NCBI GenBank assembly: GCA_003973385.1
Contig: QNYK01000038.1
Span: 1 to 37,389, forward strand
Source of the DNA: Bacillota bacterium
GTDB lineage: Bacteria; Planctomycetota; UBA8108; UBA1146
Direction of reading: 5' to 3'
DNA length: 37,389 bases
Part shown: positions 17,404 to 24,866 of the stretch, in pieces
How positions within the stretch are numbered: position 1 is the stretch's first letter
Layout: each line of letters starts with the position of its first letter
The notes under the pieces: generated by a model
What the model was told of the DNA's origin: nothing
What the model saw: the letters and a program-made list of their open reading frames with translations, nothing else
The model's database searches: none
Position numbers and translations under genes: made by a program

Positions 17404-18684
17404 GTGGATTCGATGAGCGAAATTCCGCTGCGTGATCTGATCCTGTCGAGGGAGACCTCGGTCGATTTCTACCACGAGGCTCGCCAGGGGGTGACCTCCC
17501 GCCGGGAGGCGATCGATGAACTCGAGGTGATCATCGACGAAATCGAAGATCCATTCCGTCGTGGTGTCGTGCTCGACCTGCTCGGTCGACGTGAGGAAGC
17601 CCGCAAAATGCTCTATAGTTGCAAGGACAATGTCCTGTGCATGCATCTGCTCGGCAAGTTGTTGCTCGAAGAGGGAGATTCTCGCACCGCGCTGGGCGTG
17701 CTGGAGGAAGGTTGGGCCACCTGCGGAGCGGGCGAGCCTCGCGTTGGAATGCTGCTGTGTGAGGCATTGATCCTTGAGGACAAGGTGGAGGCTGCACAGG
17801 ATCTGCTGCGCAAGTTGCCGTTAGAAGAGGACCAACCGAGGATCTGCTATCTCGAAGGGTTGCTGGCCCAGCATGAGGGCGAATATCATCAGGCTCTCGA
17901 ATACTACACCACCGCAGCTGAAGGCAATCCGGATGAAACGCGCTTTCAGTTCCGTCTCGGCTACATGCATTCGCTCTATGGCCAGGAGGAACGGGCCATC
18001 GAGGCCTATCGGATGTGCCAGCGAAGTACTCCCCTCTACGCCCATGCGATGATCAACCTCGGTGTTCTCTACGAGGATGCGGAACGGTTCGAGGAGGCGA
18101 TCACCTGTTACCGGTTGGTACTCCACTCCAACGCAAACCACGGGCGAGCGCGTCTCTATCTTCGTGATGCCGAGGCTTCCCAATCGATGTACTACGATCG
18201 GGACAAGGAGAAGGAAAATGTTCGCAAGCATCAGGTGCTGCAAATTCCTGTCACCGAATTCGAACTCTCTGTTCGTAGCCGCAACTGCTTGCAGAAGATG
18301 GGGATTCACACCCTCGGAGATCTCGTCAACAAGAGTGAAGCGGAACTCCTCTCCTACAAGAACTTTGGCGAGACCAGCCTGCAAGAGATCCGCAAGATCC
18401 TGAACCAGAAGAAACTGCGCCTCGGCGAAGGGGTCCGCAGTGACGATACCTTCCTGCTTTCGGTCGAGGGTGAGGCAGCGTCACTTCTGGGAGAACCGGT
18501 CAGCCTTCTTGAACTCTCCAGCAGGAGCCAGCGTTGCATGGACCGACTGGGAATCGAGACCATCTCTGATCTGATGCAAAGAAATGAACTCGAACTGGTC
18601 AGTCAGAAGAACTTCGGTGTCACCTCCCTCAACGAGGTGAAGCGAAAACTCTCCGATCGCGGGTTGAACCTGGCGAACGGTTAG
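17404..18684 (+). CDS. TPR protein with two C-terminal RNA polymerase alpha-CTD domains
   Basis: 426 residues from a GTG at 17404 with GAGGAGG five bases upstream. Residues ~60-255 are TPR helices (for example ALEYYTTAAEGNPDETRFQFRLG and AMINLGVLYEDAERFEEAITCY in pieces). Residues 281-342 and 364-426 are two helix-hairpin-helix domains matching the alpha-subunit CTD of RNA polymerase. The first keeps the equivalents of E. coli R265 and N268 (R291 and N294 in VRSRNC) but has Glu where E. coli has K298 (NFGETSL). The second keeps Arg (R374) but has Arg at the N268 position. In RNA polymerase this domain binds UP-element DNA and activators. Here it is detached from the alpha N-terminal domain, so a transcription-associated DNA-binding or scaffold role is inferred. 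It is followed 10 bases later by ruvA. Confidence 0.9.
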   Translation: MDSMSEIPLRDLILSRETSVDFYHEARQGVTSRREAIDELEVIIDEIEDPFRRGVVLDLLGRREEARKMLYSCKDNVLCMHLLGKLLLEEGDSRTALGVLEEGWATCGAGEPRVGMLLCEALILEDKVEAAQDLLRKLPLEEDQPRICYLEGLLAQHEGEYHQALEYYTTAAEGNPDETRFQFRLGYMHSLYGQEERAIEAYRMCQRSTPLYAHAMINLGVLYEDAERFEEAITCYRLVLHSNANHGRARLYLRDAEASQSMYYDRDKEKENVRKHQVLQIPVTEFELSVRSRNCLQKMGIHTLGDLVNKSEAELLSYKNFGETSLQEIRKILNQKKLRLGEGVRSDDTFLLSVEGEAASLLGEPVSLLELSSRSQRCMDRLGIETISDLMQRNELELVSQKNFGVTSLNEVKRKLSDRGLNLANG

Positions 18685-18694
18685 AGGGGAACGG

Positions 18695-19291
18695 GTGTAC
18701 GAATACCTCACGGGCGAGGTGATCCGTGTCGGTGCGGATCATGCGGTTCTCGAGGCGCAGGGAATCGGATTCCGTCTACGTGCCCCTGCACGTACCCTCC
18801 GGAAATTACGAGAGGGCGCCTCGGCAAGGCTGTTCATCTCTCACCGCATTCGAGATGAGCAAATCGTCTACTTCGGGTTTTCCCAGCCGGAGGAACGAGA
18901 TTTCTTCGACAGAATTTGCAAGGTTTCCGGCGTGGGGCCTGCCAGCGCGCTGGCGCTGCTTTCCCATGTGGACCCGGATGATCTTCGATCTTCCGTGCTC
19001 GATGGAAACACCGCCGTGCTCGAGAAGGTCAAGGGGATCGGAAAGAAGACGGCTCAGCGGATCGTGCTCGATCTCCGAGGTGCTCTGGAGAAGGAGCAGT
19101 TGATCTCGACGGTGGGATCGGTCGCTTCCATCGGAGTCCCGGAGGGGGCGCCCGCCGATGCGGTCCGAGCACTGCAGGTACTGGGCTTCCACCTGACCGA
19201 TGCTCAGGACCGTGTTCGCAAGGCGCTCAGCGACGAAGCGAGCCCAAAAAGTGCCGAGGAACTGGTGCGTTTCGCGAGCCGGGGTCGTTAG
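18695..19291 (+). CDS. ruvA: Holliday junction branch migration protein RuvA
   Basis: 198 residues, standard length, from a GTG at 18695 with AGGGG upstream. Domain I (1-63) is the OB fold (YLTGEVIRVGADHAVLEAQGIG in pieces). Domain II has two helix-hairpin-helix motifs, VSGVGPASALALLS (~77) and VKGIGKKTAQRIVLDLRG (~110). Domain III (~150-198) is the RuvB-contacting three-helix bundle, ending AEELVRFASRG. RuvA tetramers hold Holliday junctions while RuvB drives branch migration. ruvB and ruvC are not in the window. It is probably co-transcribed with the TPR-alphaCTD gene 10 bases upstream. Confidence 0.96.
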   Translation: MYEYLTGEVIRVGADHAVLEAQGIGFRLRAPARTLRKLREGASARLFISHRIRDEQIVYFGFSQPEERDFFDRICKVSGVGPASALALLSHVDPDDLRSSVLDGNTAVLEKVKGIGKKTAQRIVLDLRGALEKEQLISTVGSVASIGVPEGAPADAVRALQVLGFHLTDAQDRVRKALSDEASPKSAEELVRFASRGR

Positions 19292-19355
19292 CACCCTTTC
19301 GCTTTCTCGCGGTAGCGATATCATCGACAGATAGCGACCCTGGATACCCCATCCA

Positions 19356-19406
19356 GATGCTGCCCGGACCCCGATGCTGCCCGGACCCCGATGCTGCCCG
19401 GACCCC
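19356..19406. repeat. Tandem repeat, three exact copies of 17 bp
   Basis: GATGCTGCCCGGACCCC occurs three times in succession without change (19356-19372, 19373-19389, 19390-19406), flanked on both sides by CCCATCCA-like sequence. It lies in the 292-base gap between ruvA and the next gene. The purity of the copies suggests recent slippage. No promoter, terminator or coding role is evident. Confidence 0.9.
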
Positions 19407-19583
19407 ATCCACAAACCCCTCACGCCGACTCTTCTGGTAGTCGTAAACATAATCCAGAAAATGGCTTCCGGTAAATTCTAGGGAGCGAGCCACGCAACAT
19501 GCCGATGAAGACCCCTGGGGGAGCCAGGACTTCGTCTGCGAGGCTGCTCGGGAGTTTCCGGACATCATGGGAAGAGGACCTCG

Positions 19584-20303
19584 ATGAATTCAGCCACGGC
19601 GATGGTCTTGCTGCTGGTGACGCTGCTGCATCCGGGGGAATCGAAGGAGCGAGGTCTTTCCCCCTCGATGCTGGAGATCGCAGAGGAATCGCGGTGGTGC
19701 GGCATGAGCATCCTCGAATCAGTATCGGTGGATGAGTTCAGAGGTGATATGCATCCCAGTCTGTTCGGGCTCGGATCCGCTGAATTGTCGATGCAGTGGC
19801 CGTCAGCCGTCGGCGATGGGTTCATCGCCGAGACGGTGCGAAGTGTCCTGCGCGAGCATCTGGAGAACGATCCAGAGTACACCACCGAGGGATATGGCAA
19901 CGAGATGGCACGAATCACCGGCAACACGTGGTCTGCCGAAGAGCAGCATTGGCGAGTGATTCCCAGTGGTTTCGCAGCACTGGATCTGGGCTGCATCGAT
20001 CCTCTGCTCGATACACCGCTGCTGGGTCCTTCACGATACCCGAGACACCTCGGCCAGCAGTATCGGGGCTCGGAACCGATCTACAGGCAGCACTACGAGA
20101 TCTTCCCGTGGCCAGAATGGGACTCGGGGGGGCTCGCCACGATGCCGAGGATCGGCGGGATCCGGGCAAGTTACGGGATTGATAGTATCTCGCCAGATAC
20201 GGGTCAGTGCATCCGCTTCCAGTGGACGGCCAATCTCGAAAGAGGAGGCGACTCGGGGTTTCTTTTTCAGATCTGCTTCGAGGGGAAAACCCGGTCTCCT
20301 TGA
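19584..20303 (+). CDS. Hypothetical exported protein
   Basis: 239 residues from ATG 19584 with AGAGGAC upstream. The N terminus (NSATAMVLLLVTLLHPGES) looks like a signal peptide, and the rest is acidic and Trp/Tyr-rich with scattered Cys. No conserved family motif is recognised. Segments such as GNEMARITGNTWSAEEQHW and PRYPRHLG-like stretches look globular. The stop codon lies about 75 bases before tRNA-His, inside its putative promoter. Coding by codon use and start context; function unknown. Confidence 0.65.
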   Translation: MNSATAMVLLLVTLLHPGESKERGLSPSMLEIAEESRWCGMSILESVSVDEFRGDMHPSLFGLGSAELSMQWPSAVGDGFIAETVRSVLREHLENDPEYTTEGYGNEMARITGNTWSAEEQHWRVIPSGFAALDLGCIDPLLDTPLLGPSRYPRHLGQQYRGSEPIYRQHYEIFPWPEWDSGGLATMPRIGGIRASYGIDSISPDTGQCIRFQWTANLERGGDSGFLFQICFEGKTRSP

Positions 20304-20328
20304 CACCCACCTTCACCTTCGCCACCAT
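20300..20328 (+). promoter_or_regulatory. Candidate promoter for tRNA-His
   Basis: A perfect TTGACA (20300-20305) is followed after 17 bases by CACCAT (20323-20328), a weak -10 with 3/6 matches. It lies about 50 bases upstream of tRNA-His and overlaps the stop codon of the preceding gene. The -35 is strong; the -10 makes this uncertain. Confidence 0.35.
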
Positions 20329-20377
20329 CGGCCGGGCGTGTCGGTCCCTTCGGGCCGCATCGTCGGATCAGATCAGT

Positions 20378-20455
20378 GGTGGGTGTAGCTCAGTTGGTTA
20401 GAGCGCCAGTTTGTGGTATTGGAGGTCGAGGGTTCGAGCCCCTCCTCCCACCCCA
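20378..20455 (+). tRNA. tRNA-His (anticodon GTG)
   Basis: The cloverleaf includes the extra G at position -1 opposite C73, diagnostic of tRNA-His. The acceptor is GTGGGTG/CTCCCAC with one T-T mismatch. The D arm is GCTC/GAGC, the anticodon stem is CCAGT/ATTGG with loop TTGTGGT, and the T arm is GAGGG/CCCTC with loop TTCGAGC. The CCA end is encoded. Anticodon GTG reads both His codons. Confidence 0.95.
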
Positions 20456-20466
20456 TTGAATTCATG

Positions 20467-20496
20467 GAGCTCCGGGTTCGCCCGGGGCTCTTTTTT
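20467..20496 (+). terminator. Rho-independent terminator of tRNA-His
   Basis: A 10-bp stem (GAGCTCCGGG with CCCGGGGCTC, one G-T pair) around a TTCG tetraloop is followed directly by six T. It lies 11 bases after the CCA end. Confidence 0.92.
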
Positions 20497-20557
20497 CTGG
20501 TCACCCGGCACTGGAGAGATGGAGCCGCTGCGGTGTGGGATGGGTGCCAGCGTCTGC

Positions 20558-21007
20558 TCAGCCGTCGTCCGGGAATTTCCGGCTCCGATCTTTCTTCAGT
20601 GTTGCTCTTTTCTTTTTTTGCACCAGTCGTTTCTCATCACTGGATCGGGTCGGCCGAGTCGGTTTTCGGGTCCGACGCGGACGCAGTCCTTCCTCGATCA
20701 TCTGGGCCAGGCGTTCGAGCGCCAGTTGCCGGTTGCGTGCTGCCGAGCGTTCATCGCTGGCAACGATGCGAATCTTGCCGTGGCCGTCGAGTCTGGACGA
20801 TAGGTGAGCGATCAACTCCTCCACCTCTTCGGGTGAAAATGCACAGGAGTTCACCGGCTTCCAGCGCAGGTCGATGGCCGTGGCAGAGCGATTGGCATGC
20901 TGACCACCTGGGCCGCCACTGGTTTTCTGGGTGATCTCGATCTCGCTCCAGGGGATCCACCGCCCATCGCGCCAGTTCAATCCTCTGGTTCCATCAGGAG
21001 ATTCCAT
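20558..21007 (-). CDS. arfB: ArfB/YaeJ-type ribosome-rescue peptidyl-tRNA hydrolase
   Basis: 149 residues, typical length, from ATG 21007 with a perfect AAGGAGG upstream. The release-factor domain has the catalytic GGQ (34-36) in TSGGPGGQHANRSATAI. The ~35-residue C-terminal tail is rich in Lys and Arg (KRLVQKKKR), the part that in ArfB enters the empty mRNA channel of stalled ribosomes. No codon-recognition domain is present, so it is not RF1 or RF2. It hydrolyses peptidyl-tRNA on non-stop ribosomes. It is divergent from the NHL-repeat gene, with 109 bases between the starts. Confidence 0.93.
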   Translation of the reverse strand: MESPDGTRGLNWRDGRWIPWSEIEITQKTSGGPGGQHANRSATAIDLRWKPVNSCAFSPEEVEELIAHLSSRLDGHGKIRIVASDERSAARNRQLALERLAQMIEEGLRPRRTRKPTRPTRSSDEKRLVQKKKRATLKKDRSRKFPDDG

Positions 21008-21116
21008 CGTTGCTTCCTCCTTGGCCTGATCTCAGGGTAATCTCGACAGCAGCAGTGAGCGAGTGGTGCTTGCCGATGGAGGATAAGAAAGCGATGCTGG
21101 GGGCAGAAGGAGACCG

Positions 21117-23000
21117 ATGACCGTTTTATTGCTGCTATTGCTCTGCTCTGGCCCGGTGCTGCCCAGCTGGGCGCAGAACTCGACGGAAGCCGAAGACGAG
21201 GTGCTGTCGCTCGGCCACTCCCTCGGAACGGTTTCCTTCGCACCTGCGGTACCTGTTGCGATCTGCTCGCTGGAGCGGGGCGGCTTTGCAGTGCTCACCG
21301 AACGCCCGGCTCAACTGTGGATCATCGACTCGAGCGGCGAAAAAGATGGTGCGCCGGTGGCATTACCCGCTGCTATCTCGAGGCCGCGCGGAATCTTGCC
21401 GTTGAGCCGTGGTCATTTCATAGTCGTCGATCGATCGGGTGTGCTCGGCGAGATCGATCGGAAGGGGCGGTGGGTACGAACTCTGCCTGGACCTGCGGCA
21501 GCCTGGCAGCCCGCGGCGCTGGCCATAGGCCCTGGAGGCGAGGGTTGGCTCGTCACCGACCTGTTGCGTGGCCAGGTTCACCACCTCGATGTCGATGGTC
21601 TGGTTCAGAAAAGCTGGTCCGGTTTCATCGAGCCAACAGGAATCTGCGCCATCGGCGAGCAGATCTGGGTCAGTGATCGTGGCCATCATCGTCTGATTCG
21701 GTTCGATCCACGAACCGAGCAACCCGATCCCACCACGGCGATCGGAGATCACGGTGCCGCTCCCGGCTTGCTCGCCGCGCCGATGGGGCTCTGTAGCGTC
21801 GCCGATCGCTGGCTGCTGGTTTCTGATCGGGACAATCACAGGGTGCAGGTGTTCGGTCGCCATGGCATCTCGATGCACAGTTTTGGTATCCACTCGATGT
21901 TGCCTCGAGTTGCGCTGGGCCGCCTGCACTATCCAACGGGTGTGGCCTTCGATCACACAACCGGCGTGTGTGGCGTCATCGAACCGAGTGAACGTCGGCT
22001 GCAACGGTTCGGAGTGAGGGATCCAGAATCGCCCGTGCCGGCAGCAGAGCAGTGGCAGCGGGTCGATCTGGTTTCCCACTACGGAGCCTACTGGGCACTG
22101 CAGCGCGGCGGCAGATTGCTGGCGGTGTCTGAACCCGATTCGGAGCGAATCTCCGTGCTCGTCCGGGATCTTGAAAATCCCTTCGAGGTCGATGACATCG
22201 GCGGCCACGGTTCGTTGCCGACTCGCTTCAGGACACCGACAGGGATCGACTTCTTGCCCGGTACCTCAGTTCCTCGCATCGTCGTTGCCGATCGTGGTAA
22301 CCGCAGATTGCAGATGTTCGAGGTGCCGTGGAAAATGACGGAACCGTTGCGTCGGGAGCCGGCTCTGATCCGACTGGTGAGAAGCGTCGATCTGGAGCAA
22401 CTCGCCCGCCAATATCCGAGCTGGCATGCATCGGTGCCGCCACGACTCACTGCGCTCGCCTGCAATGAATCGGGAACCATCGCGGTCTGTGATGAGGCAA
22501 ACGCGAGGATCCTGCTACTCGATGCAAGATTCAGGGCGATCGGAGTGTTCGAGGCGCCGGGGTTGCTGAGGCAAGCGACCGCCATATCTGCCGATGGAGA
22601 TGGCTTCCTGGTCGCCGATGCAGGGAGCGGTCAACTGCTGAGATTCGTTCCTGGCCAGCTGGTTCCCGAGTTGATCGAAACTGGATCGACGATGCCTGTT
22701 GGAGTCGATCGCCATCCGGACGGCTCCATCTGGTTCACCAACGGTGCCAACCACTCACTTCTCAGAATTCCACCCGAAGGCGGCGAGGCCGAGGTGATCC
22801 TCGCAGGAGCAGGTACAGGCGAGCGTCAGTTGTTTCGACCGAGAGCGGTCAAAATCGATGAGGACGGATCGGTCTGGGTGCTCGATCATGGCAATCACCG
22901 CGGCGTCGTCATCTCTCCAACCGGTGAGTTGAGGCACTTTGGCAGCAAGCCCTATCTGCCCGCAGCAGCAGCGGGTTCCGGGAAGGGACGGGTTCAGTGA
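21117..23000 (+). CDS. Secreted NHL-repeat beta-propeller protein
   Basis: 627 residues from ATG 21117 with AGAAGGAGA upstream. The signal peptide ends PSWA before Gln. About nine NHL-type blades follow, recognised by IWVSDRGHHRLIRF, LLVSDRDNHRVQVFG, IVVADRGNRRLQMF, FLVADAGSGQLLRF and VWVLDHGNHRGVV. This predicts one or two propellers outside the cytoplasm. NHL propellers act as binding scaffolds; no catalytic residues are seen. The stop overlaps the next start (GTGA), so it heads a coupled three-gene unit with a YtkA/FixH-like protein and a di-haem peroxidase, suggesting a shared redox or metal-related envelope function. Confidence 0.87.
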   Translation: MTVLLLLLLCSGPVLPSWAQNSTEAEDEVLSLGHSLGTVSFAPAVPVAICSLERGGFAVLTERPAQLWIIDSSGEKDGAPVALPAAISRPRGILPLSRGHFIVVDRSGVLGEIDRKGRWVRTLPGPAAAWQPAALAIGPGGEGWLVTDLLRGQVHHLDVDGLVQKSWSGFIEPTGICAIGEQIWVSDRGHHRLIRFDPRTEQPDPTTAIGDHGAAPGLLAAPMGLCSVADRWLLVSDRDNHRVQVFGRHGISMHSFGIHSMLPRVALGRLHYPTGVAFDHTTGVCGVIEPSERRLQRFGVRDPESPVPAAEQWQRVDLVSHYGAYWALQRGGRLLAVSEPDSERISVLVRDLENPFEVDDIGGHGSLPTRFRTPTGIDFLPGTSVPRIVVADRGNRRLQMFEVPWKMTEPLRREPALIRLVRSVDLEQLARQYPSWHASVPPRLTALACNESGTIAVCDEANARILLLDARFRAIGVFEAPGLLRQATAISADGDGFLVADAGSGQLLRFVPGQLVPELIETGSTMPVGVDRHPDGSIWFTNGANHSLLRIPPEGGEAEVILAGAGTGERQLFRPRAVKIDEDGSVWVLDHGNHRGVVISPTGELRHFGSKPYLPAAAAGSGKGRVQ

Positions 23001-23485
23001 TTCAACACATCGACTCTGACCAGGATGGGAATTCGGACGGTCCCGGATGCCTGATTCTGATCCTGATCCTGTCCTCACTGCTCGTGGGCCTGCTGGTACT
23101 GCTGCTGTTCGCAGGCTGTCGCGGAACCGCAACCCCCGATGTCCCGACCGGGCAGGGGTGGAAGACCATCGCCAGCGGCGATGGAACCTATCAGGTGCTG
23201 CTTCACCTGCCGGACCCGGCACCGCTCAATCAGGAATTCACAGCATCCGGCCGGGTGCTCAAGGGTGGCGAGCCCATCTCGGATGACGCCGTGGTTCATT
23301 TCGACGGCGGTATGCCGCAGCATGCCCACGGATTGGCGGTACCGGTCGTGACCACGCGCCGGCCTGACGGTGGCTTCGAGGCGCAGGGGGTACGTTTCCA
23401 CATGGGTGGGCGCTGGCTGTTGACGGTGGATGTCGAGGAAGGACCCCATCTGGAGCGCGCTCGCACCTGGGTGGAGATCCGATGA
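22997..23485 (+). CDS. Membrane-anchored YtkA/FixH-like protein
   Basis: 162 residues from a GTG at 22997 that overlaps the previous stop. An N-terminal hydrophobic segment (~18-38) ends in LFAGC, so it is either a lipoprotein acylated at C41 or a single-pass membrane protein. The soluble part has DGGMPQHAHGL, then FEAQGVRFHMGGRWLLTVDV, the pattern of the YtkA-like/FixH family of Ig-fold proteins linked to copper and respiratory oxidase systems. His and Met in MPQHAH and RFHMGG could bind copper; that is inference. Its stop overlaps the peroxidase start (ATGA). Confidence 0.8.
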   Translation: MIQHIDSDQDGNSDGPGCLILILILSSLLVGLLVLLLFAGCRGTATPDVPTGQGWKTIASGDGTYQVLLHLPDPAPLNQEFTASGRVLKGGEPISDDAVVHFDGGMPQHAHGLAVPVVTTRRPDGGFEAQGVRFHMGGRWLLTVDVEEGPHLERARTWVEIR

Positions 23486-24756
23486 AAATGATCCTGCTCT
23501 GGTCGTTGTGTTCGATGTTGCCGCTGCAAGATCCCGCTCCTGAACCGGATGTGCTGCTCGATGAGGTGACACGCCGTCAGGCGATGTCGCTGCAGCGGAT
23601 CGCTGCACCGGTCGACCGGACCAATCGCTACAACGATGACCCCGCGGCAATTGAACTGGGCTCGCTTCTGTTCGAGGACACCGGACTCTCTGGAGACGGC
23701 AAGACTTCCTGTGCCACCTGCCACGTACCGGAGAGGGATCTTGTCGATGGCAAGACCCACCCGAGGGGGATCAACAGCATCCCCCGGGATACGCCGACGC
23801 TGCACGACATTTCCGGGCAGCGCTGGTTGGGATGGGATGGCCGCTGGGATTCGCTCTGGATGCAGGCGCTGGGACCGATCGAGGCGGTCAACGAGATGCA
23901 CGGAGATCGACTGTCCGTATCGAGGTATCTCGCCACGAATGAATCCCTCTCGAAACGATATGAACAGATCTTCGGTGCCCTTCCTGGCCTCGAGTCATTG
24001 CCGGAGAGTGCCTTTCGTGCCGGGATTGCCACCGATCCGTGGCTGGCGCTCGATGCGGATCGACGCGGGGAAATCAACCGCGTCTTCAGCAATGTCGGCA
24101 AGGCGATCGCCGCGTACGAAAGAACTCTTCGAGGTCCGATCACTCCCTTCGATGCGTACCTCGACGCCCTGTCCAGGGGCGATGAGGAGTCGGCGAGACT
24201 CTATCCCGATGCGGCTCGAAGAGGCTTGCAACTCTTCCTCGGCAAGGCGAAGTGCATCGTTTGCCACAGCGGCCCTCTGCTCTCCGATGGCGAGTTTCAC
24301 GACACGGGTATCCTCACCAGTGGCCAGAAGGCCAGGGACGCGGGTCGATACGGTGGAATCCAGGAGTTGCAGGCCAATCCGTTTCGCAGTTCGGGGGAGT
24401 TCTCCGATGATCGAAGTGGTAGTGCCGCCCGAAGAACGGAACAGTTGCGCCGAGACGCAGCTCTGTGGGGAGCATTTCGCACACCTTCGTTGCGCCACCT
24501 CGCAGGCACCTCGCCCTATTTCCACGATGGAAGTGTCAACGATCTTCGATCGGTGGTGCGGTTTTACAGCATGAGGCAGGGGGCCAGGCCACCGGGGGCG
24601 GGCCATTCACACCAGGGAGAGACATTGCTGGCGACCATCCGGCTGGATCGGCAAGAAGAGGACGATCTGGTCGAGTTCCTGAATTCCCTGTCGGTGGCCA
24701 CTCGCCGCCAGGAACCGCAGGAGGAGGGTGGGAGCCAGCCCTCTGGGGGACTATAA
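23482..24756 (+). CDS. Di-haem cytochrome c peroxidase (MauG/CcpA family)
   Basis: 424 residues from ATG 23482. A short signal segment ends at LPLQ. Two haem-binding motifs, CATCH (77-81) and CIVCH (258-262), define the two-domain di-haem peroxidase family. FRTPSLRHLAGTSPYFHDGS and a C-terminal VVRFY helix are also characteristic. These periplasmic enzymes reduce hydrogen peroxide with electrons from cytochrome c, or oxidise protein side chains (MauG). The length (about 400) fits a single enzyme without extra modules. It is the last gene of the coupled NHL/YtkA/peroxidase unit, and the frame ends at TAA 24754-24756. Confidence 0.92.
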   Translation: MKMILLWSLCSMLPLQDPAPEPDVLLDEVTRRQAMSLQRIAAPVDRTNRYNDDPAAIELGSLLFEDTGLSGDGKTSCATCHVPERDLVDGKTHPRGINSIPRDTPTLHDISGQRWLGWDGRWDSLWMQALGPIEAVNEMHGDRLSVSRYLATNESLSKRYEQIFGALPGLESLPESAFRAGIATDPWLALDADRRGEINRVFSNVGKAIAAYERTLRGPITPFDAYLDALSRGDEESARLYPDAARRGLQLFLGKAKCIVCHSGPLLSDGEFHDTGILTSGQKARDAGRYGGIQELQANPFRSSGEFSDDRSGSAARRTEQLRRDAALWGAFRTPSLRHLAGTSPYFHDGSVNDLRSVVRFYSMRQGARPPGAGHSHQGETLLATIRLDRQEEDDLVEFLNSLSVATRRQEPQEEGGSQPSGGL

Positions 24757-24866
24757 TAGTAGGATACCCCGTCAAGGTGATAGAGACGCCCGTTGTGACT
24801 CGTCTGCCGCAATATGTTAGATGCGTTGTGGACCACACGGACGATGTGAAATGCTGGGAGGCTTTC

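Noticed and set aside
24753-24758. Perfect TATAAT hexamer upstream of the LVIVD gene
   Set aside because: It is formed by the peroxidase stop region (CTA TAA TAG) and no -35 element lies at the right distance.
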